A stretch of DNA of 64,000 nucleotides, taken from contig NZ_LT984798.1 in the NCBI RefSeq assembly GCF_900243745.1, positions 2,102,501 through 2,166,500 on the forward strand. The letters run 5' to 3'. Under the pieces are notes generated by a model. That model was given only the letters and a program-made list of their open reading frames with translations, was not told where the DNA came from and searched no databases. The stretch is from Desulfovibrio sp. G11 (GTDB lineage: Bacteria; Desulfobacterota; Desulfovibrionia; Desulfovibrionales; Desulfovibrionaceae). The number at the start of each line of letters is the position of its first letter. The stretch's first letter is position 1. Shown piece after piece: positions 18,655 to 28,392 of the stretch. Both the position numbers and the translations under genes were made by a program.

Positions 18655-19903
18655 TTGTCCGGTTAAGCACCCATAGCTAACAGGCTATAACTATAGGTGT
18701 TTATAGTTTTTCGTCTTCGCGGATTCAGAAGTTCTTCCAGAGAATCCTTGCCGAACAGATTCAAGCAAATGAGCTCGAAGAGTTGTTGCACCGACAGCCC
18801 AAGCTTGCTCAGGAATTTCTGATAGGCCAGGAGTAAATACACGGTCAGGGCCGTATAAATCTGGATGTGCACCGCATTCTCCGAGCGCCCGACAAAGCTT
18901 TTAATATGCAGATTTTGTTTGACTTCGCGGAAGAATATTTCAATTTGCCAGCGTTCTTTATAGATATCAGCAATTGTCTTGGCGGACAGGCGGAAATGGT
19001 TGGTCAAAAATTCGTACCGTTTGCCGGTTTTCGCATCGCGATAGCCGATTCTGCGTAGACGAGTGGTTTTTCCCCGGCTGCTCACGTCAATGATGTGATC
19101 GGACGTGACCCCGGTTTTCCGGTCTACGGCGCGGCGATCAACGAGCTTATAGGCAGCATTGCTCTTCAGTCGGGTTACGAAGAAAATGCCCTTCGCGGTC
19201 AACATGCGAAACCAGGAATAGCAGATATAGCCTTTATCGAAGGTGACGATGGAACCCTTTGGCAATGAAAGACTTTTGGCCATGCGGCTTTCGTGGGTTT
19301 TGGCATTGTTGATATCGAGAAAAGCGGGAATGTAGCCATCGTGGTCAAGCACGGTATTTACTTTCACGCCAGCCTTGTTCCGCCGGAACGACGCCCAGGG
19401 AAAGATGGACAGGCATAGGCTGATGGTGGTGGCGTCCATGCTGTACAGCTTGCACTTGAAGCGGAATTTGTGACGAGGCGCACGAAGATGGCACAGGCCA
19501 TACATTTCAGCGAACAGGTCTTTGAAAAATTCCACAGGCCTTGAATTGTTGGCATCGGCAACCGTGGAACGCGCTACTGATTTCAAGCCGAGGTGATACA
19601 GCCGTCTCTTGGCCGCCTCCAAGGCGCGAAGCCCATCGCGTAAAGAGCGCCTTGCAGCGAGTTGGATAAAGGCCATGACGGTGAATTGCTCCTTGAATCC
19701 AAATTGGCGTGAAGAGCGGCCAGTTTTGTGCTTGCGTTCGAGTTTTTCAAAAACATGTCCCGGTATCAGGGATAGCAGTTGAGAGAAGAGTGTAGTATGA
19801 TGGCTCAAGTCCAAAATCTCCTTGTGTGGCAAGTTGTTGTGGTAACTTCTTATACCACATACTGCTGAGATTTTGGACTTTTTTGTTACCCCTTAGCCGG
19901 ACA
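18655..19903 (-). mobile_element. IS4-family insertion sequence, apparently intact
   Basis: About 1.25 kb. The ends are imperfect inverted repeats: TGTCCGGTTAAG at the left (from 18656) and CTTAGCCGGACA at the right (to 19903). Flanking direct repeats GCAATG at 18649-18654 and 19904-19909 fit a target duplication of at least six bases. One transposase gene fills the element. Confidence 0.8.
18663..19832 (-). CDS. IS4-family DDE transposase
   Basis: A 389-residue transposase. The catalytic triad is visible as the Asp in YSMDATT, the Asp in VTFDKGYIC and the Glu in the family signature YKERWQIEIFFREVKQN (Y-x2-R-x3-E-x6-K). The N-terminal segment (LSQLLSLIP, then GFKEQFTVMAFIQLA) is typical of IS4-type enzymes with a DUF4372-like head. 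The frame is intact from ATG to stop, so the element may still be active. Confidence 0.93.
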   Translation of the reverse strand: MPHKEILDLSHHTTLFSQLLSLIPGHVFEKLERKHKTGRSSRQFGFKEQFTVMAFIQLAARRSLRDGLRALEAAKRRLYHLGLKSVARSTVADANNSRPVEFFKDLFAEMYGLCHLRAPRHKFRFKCKLYSMDATTISLCLSIFPWASFRRNKAGVKVNTVLDHDGYIPAFLDINNAKTHESRMAKSLSLPKGSIVTFDKGYICYSWFRMLTAKGIFFVTRLKSNAAYKLVDRRAVDRKTGVTSDHIIDVSSRGKTTRLRRIGYRDAKTGKRYEFLTNHFRLSAKTIADIYKERWQIEIFFREVKQNLHIKSFVGRSENAVHIQIYTALTVYLLLAYQKFLSKLGLSVQQLFELICLNLFGKDSLEELLNPRRRKTINTYSYSLLAMGA

Positions 19904-19928
19904 GCAATGATTTTCAAGGTAAGGTGCT

Positions 19929-21227
19929 CTAATAGACGAGGGCTTCGGGCAATACGCAGAATGCCGCCGGACTGCCGGGTTCCAGACGGCCTGCGCCACT
20001 GGGGAGCAGGTTGAGGGCAGCAGCGCCGTTGACAGTCATGAGGCGCACCAGGGCTTCGGGTGGAACGTCAAGGTTGTCACGCAGCCATACGGCTTCCTGC
20101 CGCACATCCAGGTCGCGGTTGCTGGTCAGACCGTCCGTACCGAGGCAGAGCAGGCAGCCGCTTTCAAGCAGGTCGCGCACCGGCGGCACGCCAAGGTCAA
20201 GATTGCGGTTGGAGCGCGGGCACAGGCACAGGGCCGTGCCGCTGGCGGCCAGCACCTCCACTTCCTGGGCGTCAAGCTGTGTACCGTGTACAGCAAGGGT
20301 ACCCGTGCCGAGAAGCCCCAGCTTGACGGCGTAGGCCAGGGGGCGCAGGCCGGGGGCCTGCCAGTCTTCGGGCAGGACCGCCTTTTCGTAGAAATGGCGC
20401 AAGGGGCCGTCACCCGTGACCAGCATCTGCGTCTCATCGGGGGATTCCGCCAGATGAAAGCTGAAAATACGGCCCATGCGGGCGCAGTCCTGCCTGGCGG
20501 CAGTCAAGATGTCAGCCCCGGTGGAATACAGGGCATGCCCGCCGGGGGCGCATCGGGCTGCCAGAAAGGGATCGTCCTGCAGAACCTGGCGGCAGCGGGG
20601 CGGCCAGGGGCGGATACCGTCGGCAAAGGGCGCGCCAAAACCGAACCATTCGCAAAAATGGCTTGCGGCAATGCCCGTTTCCCGGCAGGCGGCGTCAGCC
20701 AGAAGTGTGCCGCCCGGCAACGAGCCGGTAATATTACCCGCGTACAGGGTGCCGGTTCCGGCCAGATGAGCGCAGGCATTTTCCACAGCCTGCGCATCGG
20801 GGGCTTCAGGCAGCAAAGGAACGAGGCTTTGCAGCCATGCGGTGAAACCTTTGCCCCATACCGTGCGCCCGGCAAGATGCGAGAGTTCAAGATGCGTGTG
20901 CGCGTTGACGCAGGCCGGGGCCAGGCACACAGCGCCCACATCGCGCACGACAGCTCCGGCGGGCGCCGCAGCGGCAGACCAGGGGCGCACCTCTTCCACC
21001 AGGCCGCCACGCACGATAAGCACGGCATTGTCGATCTTTTTCAGGGGCGCAAACAGCCGCGCCCCTCTGGACGGGCCTTCGCCCGCCAGGGTCACAATGC
21101 TTCTGGCCCTGATCGCCAGCGCAGGCCCGGCGAACTGATCCGCACGGCCGTCGGCGTTTCCGTTTTGAGGTTGCGCGAAGGCCGCTCGTGAACCTGTAGG
21201 TAAATCTGAAGGCCCCTTGGGGTGCAT
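19929..21227 (-). CDS. Metal-dependent amidohydrolase, possibly aminofutalosine deaminase
   Basis: A 432-residue TIM-barrel amidohydrolase of the TrzN/SsnA/MqnX class. Metal ligands are visible: NAHTHLELSHL (HxH), FHLAES, LAVHGTQ and the LGTDGLTSN aspartate, with CPRSN in the substrate loop. Sulfate reducers of this group make menaquinone through the futalosine route, so the MqnX deaminase step is a plausible role; a guanine- or adenosine-type deaminase is the alternative. The gene precedes no obvious mqn gene here. The N-terminal ~30 residues look non-conserved, so a later start is possible. Confidence 0.7.
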   Translation of the reverse strand: MHPKGPSDLPTGSRAAFAQPQNGNADGRADQFAGPALAIRARSIVTLAGEGPSRGARLFAPLKKIDNAVLIVRGGLVEEVRPWSAAAAPAGAVVRDVGAVCLAPACVNAHTHLELSHLAGRTVWGKGFTAWLQSLVPLLPEAPDAQAVENACAHLAGTGTLYAGNITGSLPGGTLLADAACRETGIAASHFCEWFGFGAPFADGIRPWPPRCRQVLQDDPFLAARCAPGGHALYSTGADILTAARQDCARMGRIFSFHLAESPDETQMLVTGDGPLRHFYEKAVLPEDWQAPGLRPLAYAVKLGLLGTGTLAVHGTQLDAQEVEVLAASGTALCLCPRSNRNLDLGVPPVRDLLESGCLLCLGTDGLTSNRDLDVRQEAVWLRDNLDVPPEALVRLMTVNGAAALNLLPSGAGRLEPGSPAAFCVLPEALVY

Positions 21228-21235
21228 GCGTGTTC

Positions 21236-22102
21236 CTACCGCCCGCGCCGGGCAAACTGCCCGCCGGAGACATAGAAGGTATTTTCAACAATAAAGAGGG
21301 CATTGGGGTCAATGCTGTACACCAGGTTTTCCAGTCGCTTGAGGGCGATGTTGGTGGTGACGGTGAGCAGGATTTCGCGGTCTGAGCCGGAGTAGGCTCC
21401 CTTGCCGCGCAACATGGTCGCCCCGAAGCGTTCCGTTACCAGAATGGCCTCGCTGATTTCTTCGCCGTGGTCGGAGATGACCATGACCAGCTTGCGCCTG
21501 TTGAACATGCCCAGCACGTACTCAAGGGCGCTGGACGAGATGAACATCATGATCATTGACGCCACGATAAGGTCCAGGGGCAGGCGGTACGCGCCAAGCA
21601 GAAAAAGCAGACCGTTGAAAATGACATTGAACTGGCCGATAGAAAAATTCCAGCGGTCTTTGAGCACCACGGCGATAACGTCAGTGCCGCCGCCGCTGCC
21701 CAGGGTACGCAGCATCATGCCACAGGCCGTGCCGTGCAGTACGCCGCCTACAACCGCGGCGTAGAGGTCGTCCTGTACGGGGATGGTAAAGTCGATAAAA
21801 AAGCCGAAAACCGTGGTGCACAGGGTCCCGTACGCCGTATAGAGCAGAAAGCGCTTTCCCACAAAAAACCAGCCGAAAATATACACCGGCGCGCAGAGCA
21901 GTGCGTACCAGACAAGGGGGGTGAGCGTCCCTGTCCAGTAGTTGGTCAGCAGGGCCACGCCCATGATGCCCCCGGCGAGAAAGTCGTGGGGTGCGGCCAC
22001 GCTTTGCACGCAGATGGTCATGAGCAGGCCGCCGAGAGTCAGCCAGAGCAGGTTCCACCAGACGGATTCGGCCAGCTTGTGGTTGTAGGTATAAAGTTTC
22101 AT
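21236..22102 (-). CDS. YitT-family membrane protein (DUF161 + DUF2179)
   Basis: A 288-residue inner-membrane protein. Residues ~20-190 contain five or six hydrophobic segments and the family motifs SVAAPHDFLAGGIMG and LGSGGGTDVIA. The C-terminal ~90 residues form a soluble DUF2179 domain (DREILLTVTTN, LENLVYSIDPNALFIVE). The start (MKLYTYN) was chosen because the preceding 106 codons of open frame are unlike any protein and run through the neighbouring gene. Transport function of the family is unproven. Confidence 0.85.
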   Translation of the reverse strand: MKLYTYNHKLAESVWWNLLWLTLGGLLMTICVQSVAAPHDFLAGGIMGVALLTNYWTGTLTPLVWYALLCAPVYIFGWFFVGKRFLLYTAYGTLCTTVFGFFIDFTIPVQDDLYAAVVGGVLHGTACGMMLRTLGSGGGTDVIAVVLKDRWNFSIGQFNVIFNGLLFLLGAYRLPLDLIVASMIMMFISSSALEYVLGMFNRRKLVMVISDHGEEISEAILVTERFGATMLRGKGAYSGSDREILLTVTTNIALKRLENLVYSIDPNALFIVENTFYVSGGQFARRGR

Positions 22103-22128
22103 ACCGCCATCCTGACAGCAATTTATGG

Positions 22129-22926
22129 TTACAGCAATCCCCAGGCCATCCTGGCCGCCACAATGATCAGAAAGCAGGCAAAGCCGCGCTTGAGCTTGTC
22201 GGCGGGCAGGGCGTGCGACAGTTTTACCCCCAGGGGTGCGGTAAGAAAGCTGGCCGAAGCAATGCCGAGCAGCGCCCACAGGTTTACAAAACCCAGAGCC
22301 ATTGAAGGCAGGTCGGGACGCCCCCAGCCGCCTACAATATAGCCAAGCGTGCCCGCCACGGCGATGGGAAAGCCGATGGCGGCCGAAGTACCCACGGCAT
22401 GGTGCAGGGGAACGTTGCATGTAGTCATGAAAGGTACGGAAATAGTGCCGCCGCCAATGCCCACAAAGCTTGAAAGAAGTCCTATGCCCAGGCCCACGCC
22501 TGATGTGCCCGCAAAGCCCGGCATGCTACGTGTGGCCGGGGGGCGGTAGCCGGAAAGCATCTGCGCCGCCACCACAACAAGAAAGCAGATGAAGATGACC
22601 TTGAGCGCCAGGGTGGGCATGTGTGTGGCAATAAGCCCGCCTGCGAACGTACCCAGAAGAATGCCCGGGGTAATATTGCGGAAGATGTCCCAGTGTACGG
22701 CCCCGCGCTTGTTATGGGCGCGGGCGCTGGAAATGGATGTGATCATGATGGAGGCAAGCGACGTGCCGAGCGCCATCTGCTGTACATATTCCGCCGGAAC
22801 GCCCACGGTGGGAAAAATAGCCACCATCATGGGGACCAGCACAATGCCGCCCCCCACGCCCAGAAGCCCGGCCAGCACACCAGCCACCGCGCCACAGGCA
22901 AGATAGATCACAAGCGTTGTAAGCAT
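22129..22926 (-). CDS. TauE/SafE-family sulfite/organosulfonate-type permease
   Basis: A 265-residue integral membrane protein with seven or eight hydrophobic segments and the two family repeats GLLGVGGGIVLVP and SFVGIGGGTISVPFM. Members export sulfite, sulfoacetate or related anions. The start was set at the ATG (22926) nine bases from AGGAGG rather than the ATG directly abutting that site. It lies 26 bases upstream of the YitT gene, probably in one transcript. Confidence 0.88.
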   Translation of the reverse strand: MLTTLVIYLACGAVAGVLAGLLGVGGGIVLVPMMVAIFPTVGVPAEYVQQMALGTSLASIMITSISSARAHNKRGAVHWDIFRNITPGILLGTFAGGLIATHMPTLALKVIFICFLVVVAAQMLSGYRPPATRSMPGFAGTSGVGLGIGLLSSFVGIGGGTISVPFMTTCNVPLHHAVGTSAAIGFPIAVAGTLGYIVGGWGRPDLPSMALGFVNLWALLGIASASFLTAPLGVKLSHALPADKLKRGFACFLIIVAARMAWGLL

Positions 22927-23117
22927 TGGTCGCATCCTCCTGAAAATTTCCGGAACATACTGAAAACAAATACGAAAAAACGGCCCTGACAAAAAGGCGG
23001 CAAGCCGGGCCGGGCAAATCGCCGAAAAAGGCCGGGCAAGCGCCTTTCGGGCGCGCCCGGTGGTATGGCCTTCTTCTAACTAGACAATGGCCCTGCGGGC
23101 GTCAACAGACTTTTTGC

Positions 23118-23146
23118 TTTACAAAGCACCCCGGCGCGCCTACATA
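23118..23146 (+). promoter_or_regulatory. Candidate sigma-70 promoter for pyrBC
   Basis: TTTACA (23118-23123), 17-base spacer, TACATA (23141-23146), about 165 bases upstream of the pyrB start. The -10 box is poor, so this is tentative. Confidence 0.3.
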
Positions 23147-23266
23147 AAAGACATGATGTCTGTCGCTCCCGAAACGTGTGGTTCAGGGCGGGCGTTTTTT
23201 CCAGCGCCCGGTCTGCCGGATTTTTTGAAGTTTCCGCCGTTCAGGGCCGCAGCCGTACCCGTCGTT

Positions 23267-23293
23267 CCCCGTTGAAAAGCGGGGCTTTTTTTT
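23267..23293 (+). terminator. Leader terminator / attenuator before pyrB
   Basis: CCCCG (23267-23271) pairs with CGGGG (23280-23284) and is followed by C and eight T residues, ending 21 bases before the pyrB start codon. There is no gene upstream on this strand within 400 bases, so the hairpin sits in the pyrB leader. A second small hairpin with six T residues (CCGG-TCTG-CCGG) lies near 23214-23226. Confidence 0.6.
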
Positions 23294-23313
23294 ACCTTTT
23301 ACACAGCACTGCC

Positions 23314-24270
23314 ATGAATACCGACAATCGCTACCATTGGCCGCACAAGGACCTGCTGGATGTAACGCAGCTGAGCAGGGCGGATACCCTGCATCTGCTT
23401 GATCTGGCCGCCAGCTTTCAGGAAATAAACAGCCGCCCGGTCAAAAAGGTGCCCACTCTCAAGGGCAAGACCGTGGTGCTTTTTTTTGTGGAAAACAGCA
23501 CACGCACCAAAACTTCCTTTGATGTGGCGGGCAAGCGCCTTTCGGCAGACACGTTTGCGCTGGGCAAGAGCGGCTCAAGCCTCAACAAGGGCGAAAGCCT
23601 CAAGGATACGGCCCTGACACTTCAGGCCATGTCGCCGGATGTCATTGTCATGCGTCATTCCAGCAGCGGCGCGGCTCGCTATGTGGCAGACCTGCTGCCC
23701 TGCGGCGTGGTGAACGGCGGCGATGGCTGGCATGCCCATCCCACACAGGCGCTGCTGGACTGCTTCAGCCTGCGTGAAGCGTGGGCGAACTCCTTTGAGG
23801 GCCGTACCCTGCTTATTCTGGGCGATATCGCACACAGCCGGGTGGCGCGTTCCAATATCCACCTGCTTACCAGCCTTGGCGTACGCATACGGGTGTGCGC
23901 TCCGCGCACCCTGCTGCCTGCCGGGGTGGACCACTGGCCGGTGGAGGTATATACCGATCTGAGACAGGCGGTGCGCGATGTGGACGCCGTAATGTGCCTG
24001 CGTTTGCAACTGGAGCGCCAGCAGGCCGGGCTTTTGCCCGATCTGGCCGAATATTCGCGGCGCTTCTGCCTTGGCCTTGAACACATGGCGCTGGCCCGGC
24101 CCGGCGCCGGTGTGCTGCACCCCGGTCCCATGAACCGGGGACTGGAAATTTCAGACGATATGGCTGATGCCCCCGCAAGCCTGGTGCTTGATCAGGTGGC
24201 TGCGGGCGTGGCCACGCGCATGGCAGTGCTGTATCTTCTGGCCACGCGCAATGATGGAGGACGCGCATGA
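23314..24270 (+). CDS. pyrB: Aspartate carbamoyltransferase catalytic subunit
   Basis: A 318-residue cytoplasmic enzyme joining carbamoyl phosphate and aspartate, the committed step of pyrimidine synthesis. The carbamoyl-phosphate loop is STRTKT (residues 62-67), followed by the swinging loop with SLNKGES, the HPTQALLD motif and the C-terminal HPGPMNRG. The start at MNTDN was chosen over upstream codons that run through the leader terminator. No pyrI follows; pyrC overlaps by four bases (ATGA). Confidence 0.96.
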   Translation: MNTDNRYHWPHKDLLDVTQLSRADTLHLLDLAASFQEINSRPVKKVPTLKGKTVVLFFVENSTRTKTSFDVAGKRLSADTFALGKSGSSLNKGESLKDTALTLQAMSPDVIVMRHSSSGAARYVADLLPCGVVNGGDGWHAHPTQALLDCFSLREAWANSFEGRTLLILGDIAHSRVARSNIHLLTSLGVRIRVCAPRTLLPAGVDHWPVEVYTDLRQAVRDVDAVMCLRLQLERQQAGLLPDLAEYSRRFCLGLEHMALARPGAGVLHPGPMNRGLEISDDMADAPASLVLDQVAAGVATRMAVLYLLATRNDGGRA

Positions 24271-25529
24271 GGCTTTGCATCAAAAATGCCCGCCACCTGG
24301 AAGCCCCGGTGGACCTTCTGGTGACCGGCGGAAAAATTACGACCATGACCCCTGCGGGGCATCACACGCCCCCCGAAGGCTGCGAGATTTTTGACGCGCG
24401 CGGCCTTGTGCTCATGCCGAGCCTTATCGACGCCCACGTACACCTGCGCGAACCCGGCTTTGAGTATAAGGAAGACGTGGCCTCGGGCCTTGAGGCTGCC
24501 GCGCGCGGCGGTTTTGGCGGTGTCATGTGCATGGCCAATACAAAGCCCGTCAACGATACGGCAAGCGTTACCCGCCACATGCTGGACAAGGCCCGCCGGA
24601 GCCATCCGCACGGCCCGCGCCTGTTCCCTGTGGCCGCCGCCACCGTGGGTCTCAAGGGAGAAATGATGGCTCCCCTGGCCGAACTCAAGGAGGCCGGCTG
24701 CGTAGCTGTTTCCAATGACGGCCGCCCGCTGGAAAATGCCGAGCTTGTGCGCCGTATCATGGAATATGGGGCGGATCTGGGGCTTGTACTCATAGACCAT
24801 TGTGAAGACCCGCACCTGGCCCGTGGCTGGATCATGCACGAAGGGCATACCAGCGGCCTGCTGGGCCTCAAGGGGCAGCCCGCCGCCGGTGAGGCCGTAC
24901 AGGCCGCCCGCGACATCATGCTTGCAGAGTATCTTGATATTCCGGTGCATATTGCGCATGTTTCGGCGGAACTGACGGTGGACATCATCCGCTGGGCCAA
25001 GGCGCGCGGCGTCAAGGTCAGCGCAGAAACCTGCCCGCATTACCTGCTGCTGGACGAGCACGCACTTGAGAACTACAGTACCCAGGCCAAGGTCAGTCCG
25101 CCCCTGCGCACGGCGCGCGACCGCGATGCCCTGCGTGACGCTGTGAAAACGGGTGTTGTGGATATTCTTGTTACCGACCATGCGCCCCATGCGGCCCATG
25201 AAAAGGACGGTACCCTGGACGAAGCACCCTGCGGTTTTACCGGCCTTGATCTGGCCCTGAGCCTTACCTGGGGGCTTGTGTGCCAAGGCGTGTTGGCCGA
25301 GGCCGATGCGCACCGCCTGTGGTGCCGCCGCCCGGGCGAAATTTTCGCTTTGCCGTGGAACGGGTTTATCCCCGGCGACCCGGCAGACTTCTTTTTGTTT
25401 GACCCGGACGAAACATGGGTTGCCTCACGGGAAACCATGTATTCCAAAAGCCTGAACACGCCCTTTCTGGGGCAGACACTGCGCGGGCGCGTCAAGCATC
25501 ACTGGATGGAGGGCAAACAGCTCTTCTGA
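24267..25529 (+). CDS. pyrC: Dihydroorotase (type I)
   Basis: A 420-residue zinc amidohydrolase cyclising carbamoyl aspartate to dihydroorotate. Motifs: [16 protein letters not shown] (metal HxH), [24 protein letters not shown] and the catalytic TDHAPHA. Length and EYKED match the long pyrC associated with pyrB in many bacteria, where the two enzymes often form one complex. It is translationally coupled to pyrB. Confidence 0.96.
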   Translation: MRLCIKNARHLEAPVDLLVTGGKITTMTPAGHHTPPEGCEIFDARGLVLMPSLIDAHVHLREPGFEYKEDVASGLEAAARGGFGGVMCMANTKPVNDTASVTRHMLDKARRSHPHGPRLFPVAAATVGLKGEMMAPLAELKEAGCVAVSNDGRPLENAELVRRIMEYGADLGLVLIDHCEDPHLARGWIMHEGHTSGLLGLKGQPAAGEAVQAARDIMLAEYLDIPVHIAHVSAELTVDIIRWAKARGVKVSAETCPHYLLLDEHALENYSTQAKVSPPLRTARDRDALRDAVKTGVVDILVTDHAPHAAHEKDGTLDEAPCGFTGLDLALSLTWGLVCQGVLAEADAHRLWCRRPGEIFALPWNGFIPGDPADFFLFDPDETWVASRETMYSKSLNTPFLGQTLRGRVKHHWMEGKQLF

Positions 25530-25558
25530 CCCCCGCCCGCGCCGCAACGGGGGTTTAC

Positions 25559-27025
25559 ATGCACCGGATATTGCAGGATAAAAGCCTCTTTCGTCCCCAC
25601 TGCCTGATCAACGGGCAGTGGTGCGATGCGGCGGATAAAAGCGTTATAGAAGTCACCAATCCGGCCAACGGCAAGCTGCTCGGCCATGTGCCCAACTGCG
25701 GCGAGGCCGAGGCCCGGCATGCCGTGGAGTCCGCGCATGCGGCGTTTGAGGTCTGGCAGGCCAAAAGCCCGCAGGAGCGCGGAGCCTATCTGCACGCTTG
25801 GGAACAGGCCATACATGCCAACCTTGAAGACCTGGCCCGGCTGCTTACTCTTGAAGAAGGCAAGCCGCTGGCCGAGGCAAGGGCAGAGATCCTTCAGGGT
25901 GCATCCTACTTTCCCTGGTATGCCGAAGAGGCGCGACGGGTAAGCGGCGAGGTTGTACCCACGTTCCGCCACGGCACTCAGGCGCTGACCCGGCACGCTC
26001 CCCTTGGGGTGGCGGCGGCCATTACGCCGTGGAACTTCCCCATGTCCATGATACCCCGCAAGGTGGCTCCGGCTCTGGCCGCGGGCTGCACGGCTATTGT
26101 CAAGCCCGCCGGCGCTACGCCGTACAGCGCGCTGGCCCTGGCGGAACTGGCAGTGCGGGTGGGCATTCCCGCCGGGGTGTTCAACGTCATTACGGGCAAT
26201 GCCGGGGCCATCGGCGCAGTTATTACTTCAAGTCCGCTTGTGCGCAAACTCAGCTTTACAGGCTCCACACCTGTGGGCAGAAAGCTCGCCGCCCAGTGCG
26301 GTCCCACCCTCAAGCGCGTATCGCTGGAACTCGGCGGCAACGCACCCTTTATCGTCTTTGACGACGCAGACCTGGATCAGGCCGCAGCCATGGCCATGGG
26401 CAACAAGTTTCGCAATGCCGGGCAAACCTGCATCTGCGCCAACCGCTTTCTGGTGCACAAGGACGTTCTTGATGCCTTTGTACGCCGTCTGCTGCACGGC
26501 ATACGCGGGCTGCATGTGGGGGACGGTCTGAAAGCCGATACCACAATGGGACCGCTCATTGACGCCGGGGCCGTGGCACATGTGGATGCGCTTGTGCGTG
26601 ATGCGCAGGAAAAGGGCGCATGCCGCGTGACGGGCGGGCAGCCCCACAGCCTTGGGGGAAATTTTTATGAACCTACGCTCCTCACAGGGTTGCGCCCCGA
26701 GATGCGTATTTTCCGCGAAGAAATCTTCGGGCCTGTAGCGGCCGTCATGTCTTTTGAAAGCGAAGATGAAGCCATTGCCCTTGCCAACGATACGGAATAC
26801 GGGCTGGCGTCCTACGTCTGCACACGGGATATGGCGCGTGTGTGGCGGCTCTGGCAGGGCTTGCATTTCGGCATGGTCGGCATCAATGATGCGGCGCTGG
26901 CCTCGGCCGAAACGCCTTTTGGCGGCGTCAAGGGCAGCGGGCTCGGCCGTGAGGGCGGCCGGGAAGGTTTGCTGGAATATATGGAAACACATTACGCCCT
27001 GCTGGGCGGTCTTACGCAGGCATAA
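25559..27025 (+). CDS. gabD: NAD(P)-dependent aldehyde dehydrogenase, succinate-semialdehyde type
   Basis: A 488-residue ALDH-superfamily enzyme. It shows the PWNFPMSM cofactor segment, FTGSTPVG, the general-base glutamate in LELGGNAPF and the catalytic cysteine in NAGQTCICANR. The CICANRFLVH context and length fit GabD-type succinate-semialdehyde dehydrogenases (succinate semialdehyde to succinate); substrate is inferred from family only. The start (MHRILQ) lies 29 bases after pyrC and the long upstream open frame is inside pyrC. Confidence 0.85.
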   Translation: MHRILQDKSLFRPHCLINGQWCDAADKSVIEVTNPANGKLLGHVPNCGEAEARHAVESAHAAFEVWQAKSPQERGAYLHAWEQAIHANLEDLARLLTLEEGKPLAEARAEILQGASYFPWYAEEARRVSGEVVPTFRHGTQALTRHAPLGVAAAITPWNFPMSMIPRKVAPALAAGCTAIVKPAGATPYSALALAELAVRVGIPAGVFNVITGNAGAIGAVITSSPLVRKLSFTGSTPVGRKLAAQCGPTLKRVSLELGGNAPFIVFDDADLDQAAAMAMGNKFRNAGQTCICANRFLVHKDVLDAFVRRLLHGIRGLHVGDGLKADTTMGPLIDAGAVAHVDALVRDAQEKGACRVTGGQPHSLGGNFYEPTLLTGLRPEMRIFREEIFGPVAAVMSFESEDEAIALANDTEYGLASYVCTRDMARVWRLWQGLHFGMVGINDAALASAETPFGGVKGSGLGREGGREGLLEYMETHYALLGGLTQA

Positions 27026-27066
27026 TCCGGCCTGCAACCATTCCTGCACCATATTTCAGGCTTCTT

Positions 27067-27093
27067 CCCCCGGCAGCAGACAGTTGCCGGGGG
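27067..27093 (+). terminator. Stem-loop after the aldehyde dehydrogenase gene
   Basis: A 9-bp perfect stem (27067-27075 / 27085-27093, loop of nine bases) without a T-run, 41 bases past the stop. Possibly a weak or Rho-assisted terminator. Confidence 0.45.
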
Positions 27094-27295
27094 GAGCGGC
27101 CGGGACGCCGGCGAGGTGGCCGCAGAAAAGGGTCTTTCAAAAAACCCGTAAATGTGCTCTAAAGGGTCCATAGATTATGTTATAAAGTGTTTTGATACGG
27201 CGGCAGCGCGCGGAAATACCGGGCACCAATACCCGGCCTGCCCTGATCGCAGGGTTCGCAGCGTTCTTTATATACGCCAAATTCCGGGAGCAGCC

Positions 27296-28192
27296 ATGAG
27301 CATACGACACCCCATCGCGGCGGGACGTTTTTATCCTGCTGACGCCGAACAGTTGAAAAAAGAAATCCGCATGTGGCTTATGTCCGGGGGTGTGCCTGAA
27401 AACCTTGTCCCCGGTGAAATACCGCGTGAGGCAAACGCACGCCTGCTGGGGCTTATGCTGCCTCACGCCGGTTATGTCTACTGCGGGCGCGTTATTGGCG
27501 GCACACTGACCAGCGCCTGGGACGGCTCCACAGCCGGAGCCAATCTGCCCGAACGGCTTTTTATCCTGTGCCCGAATCATACCGGACAGGGGCGAGCGCT
27601 GGGCGTCTGGACCGGCGGGCACTGGCTGACCCCCCTGGGGCCGGTTGTGGTGGACGAGAAGCTTGGACAGGCGCTGGTGCAGGCTGCCGGAGGTTTTTTT
27701 GAAGACGAGCTTTGCCATGTGAGCGAGCACTCCATTGAGGTATTGCTGCCGTTTTTGCAAAGCCTGCCCTTGCCCCGCGAGTCCGGGCGCAGCATTGTAC
27801 CCGTATGTGTGGGTACGCGCAGCCCGGATGCCCTGCGTGCAGCGGGCCTTGCCCTGGCGCGGGTCATACAGGCATTTGAGGCGGAGGGGCACAGTGTCGG
27901 CATCGTTGTCAGTTCTGACCTGAACCATTATCAGAGCCAGGAACTGACCCTGCACAAAGATGCCCTCGCCCTTGCCCAGGTGCTTGCCTGCGATCCCGAT
28001 GGGCTGCTGACCGTGGTGGAGCGTGAAAGCATCACCATGTGCGGTGCAGGGGCCATGGCACTGGCCCTGTTTACAGCGCACGCCATGGGCAGCCCTTGGG
28101 CCGAGCTGGCGTTGTACGATACCTCGGCGGCCGCATCCGGCGATACCAGCCGGGTGGTCGGCTACGCGGGGCTGCGTTTCGGGCTGGCGTAA
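27296..28192 (+). CDS. Memo-like protein (AmmeMemoRadiSam system protein B)
   Basis: A 298-residue member of the MEMO1 family, an extradiol-dioxygenase fold. The conserved MLPHAGYVYCG, CPNHTG, SEHSIEVLLPFL, VVSSDLNHY and GAGAMA segments are present, including the histidines that would line the metal site. In bacteria it often sits with an AMMECR1 protein and a radical-SAM enzyme; neither is adjacent here. Role unknown. Start preceded by GGGAG. Confidence 0.85.
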   Translation: MSIRHPIAAGRFYPADAEQLKKEIRMWLMSGGVPENLVPGEIPREANARLLGLMLPHAGYVYCGRVIGGTLTSAWDGSTAGANLPERLFILCPNHTGQGRALGVWTGGHWLTPLGPVVVDEKLGQALVQAAGGFFEDELCHVSEHSIEVLLPFLQSLPLPRESGRSIVPVCVGTRSPDALRAAGLALARVIQAFEAEGHSVGIVVSSDLNHYQSQELTLHKDALALAQVLACDPDGLLTVVERESITMCGAGAMALALFTAHAMGSPWAELALYDTSAAASGDTSRVVGYAGLRFGLA

Positions 28193-28247
28193 CCCTGTTT
28201 CTGGCAGAAATGTTTTTGCGGGCATAATCCGCCGTGTGTTTTGTACA

Positions 28248-28289
28248 AGCGTCCCTGCGTGCGGCATGCCGCACGCAGGGACGCTTTTT
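28248..28289 (+). terminator. Intrinsic terminator, 38-bp perfect palindrome
   Basis: Bases 28248-28266 are the exact reverse complement of 28267-28285, followed by four further T residues. It closes the memo-like transcription unit, 55 bases past its stop. Confidence 0.88.
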
Positions 28290-28314
28290 GTATTGCACCG
28301 GCCGTGATTTTTTC

Positions 28315-28342
28315 TTGACATCCGCTGCTTGAATATTATGCT
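28315..28342 (+). promoter_or_regulatory. Candidate sigma-70 promoter for the Orp-like cluster
   Basis: A perfect TTGACA (28315-28320), 16-base spacer and TATGCT (28337-28342) directly after the terminator and 51 bases before the first gene. In D. vulgaris the orp genes are reported to be sigma-54 dependent; no GG-N10-GC box is obvious here. Confidence 0.5.
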
Positions 28343-28392
28343 CGTTTGAGCAAAACAAAAAAGCGCGGTTCTGCCGCGCAAAGGAGCGGACT

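Larger units (their letters stand above)
22927..23313 (+). other. pyrB leader and divergent promoter region
   Basis: 387 bases with no gene, between the divergent TauE gene and pyrB. It contains the candidate promoter and leader terminator listed separately and an 11-base palindrome GACATGATGTC at 23151-23161. Confidence 0.5.
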
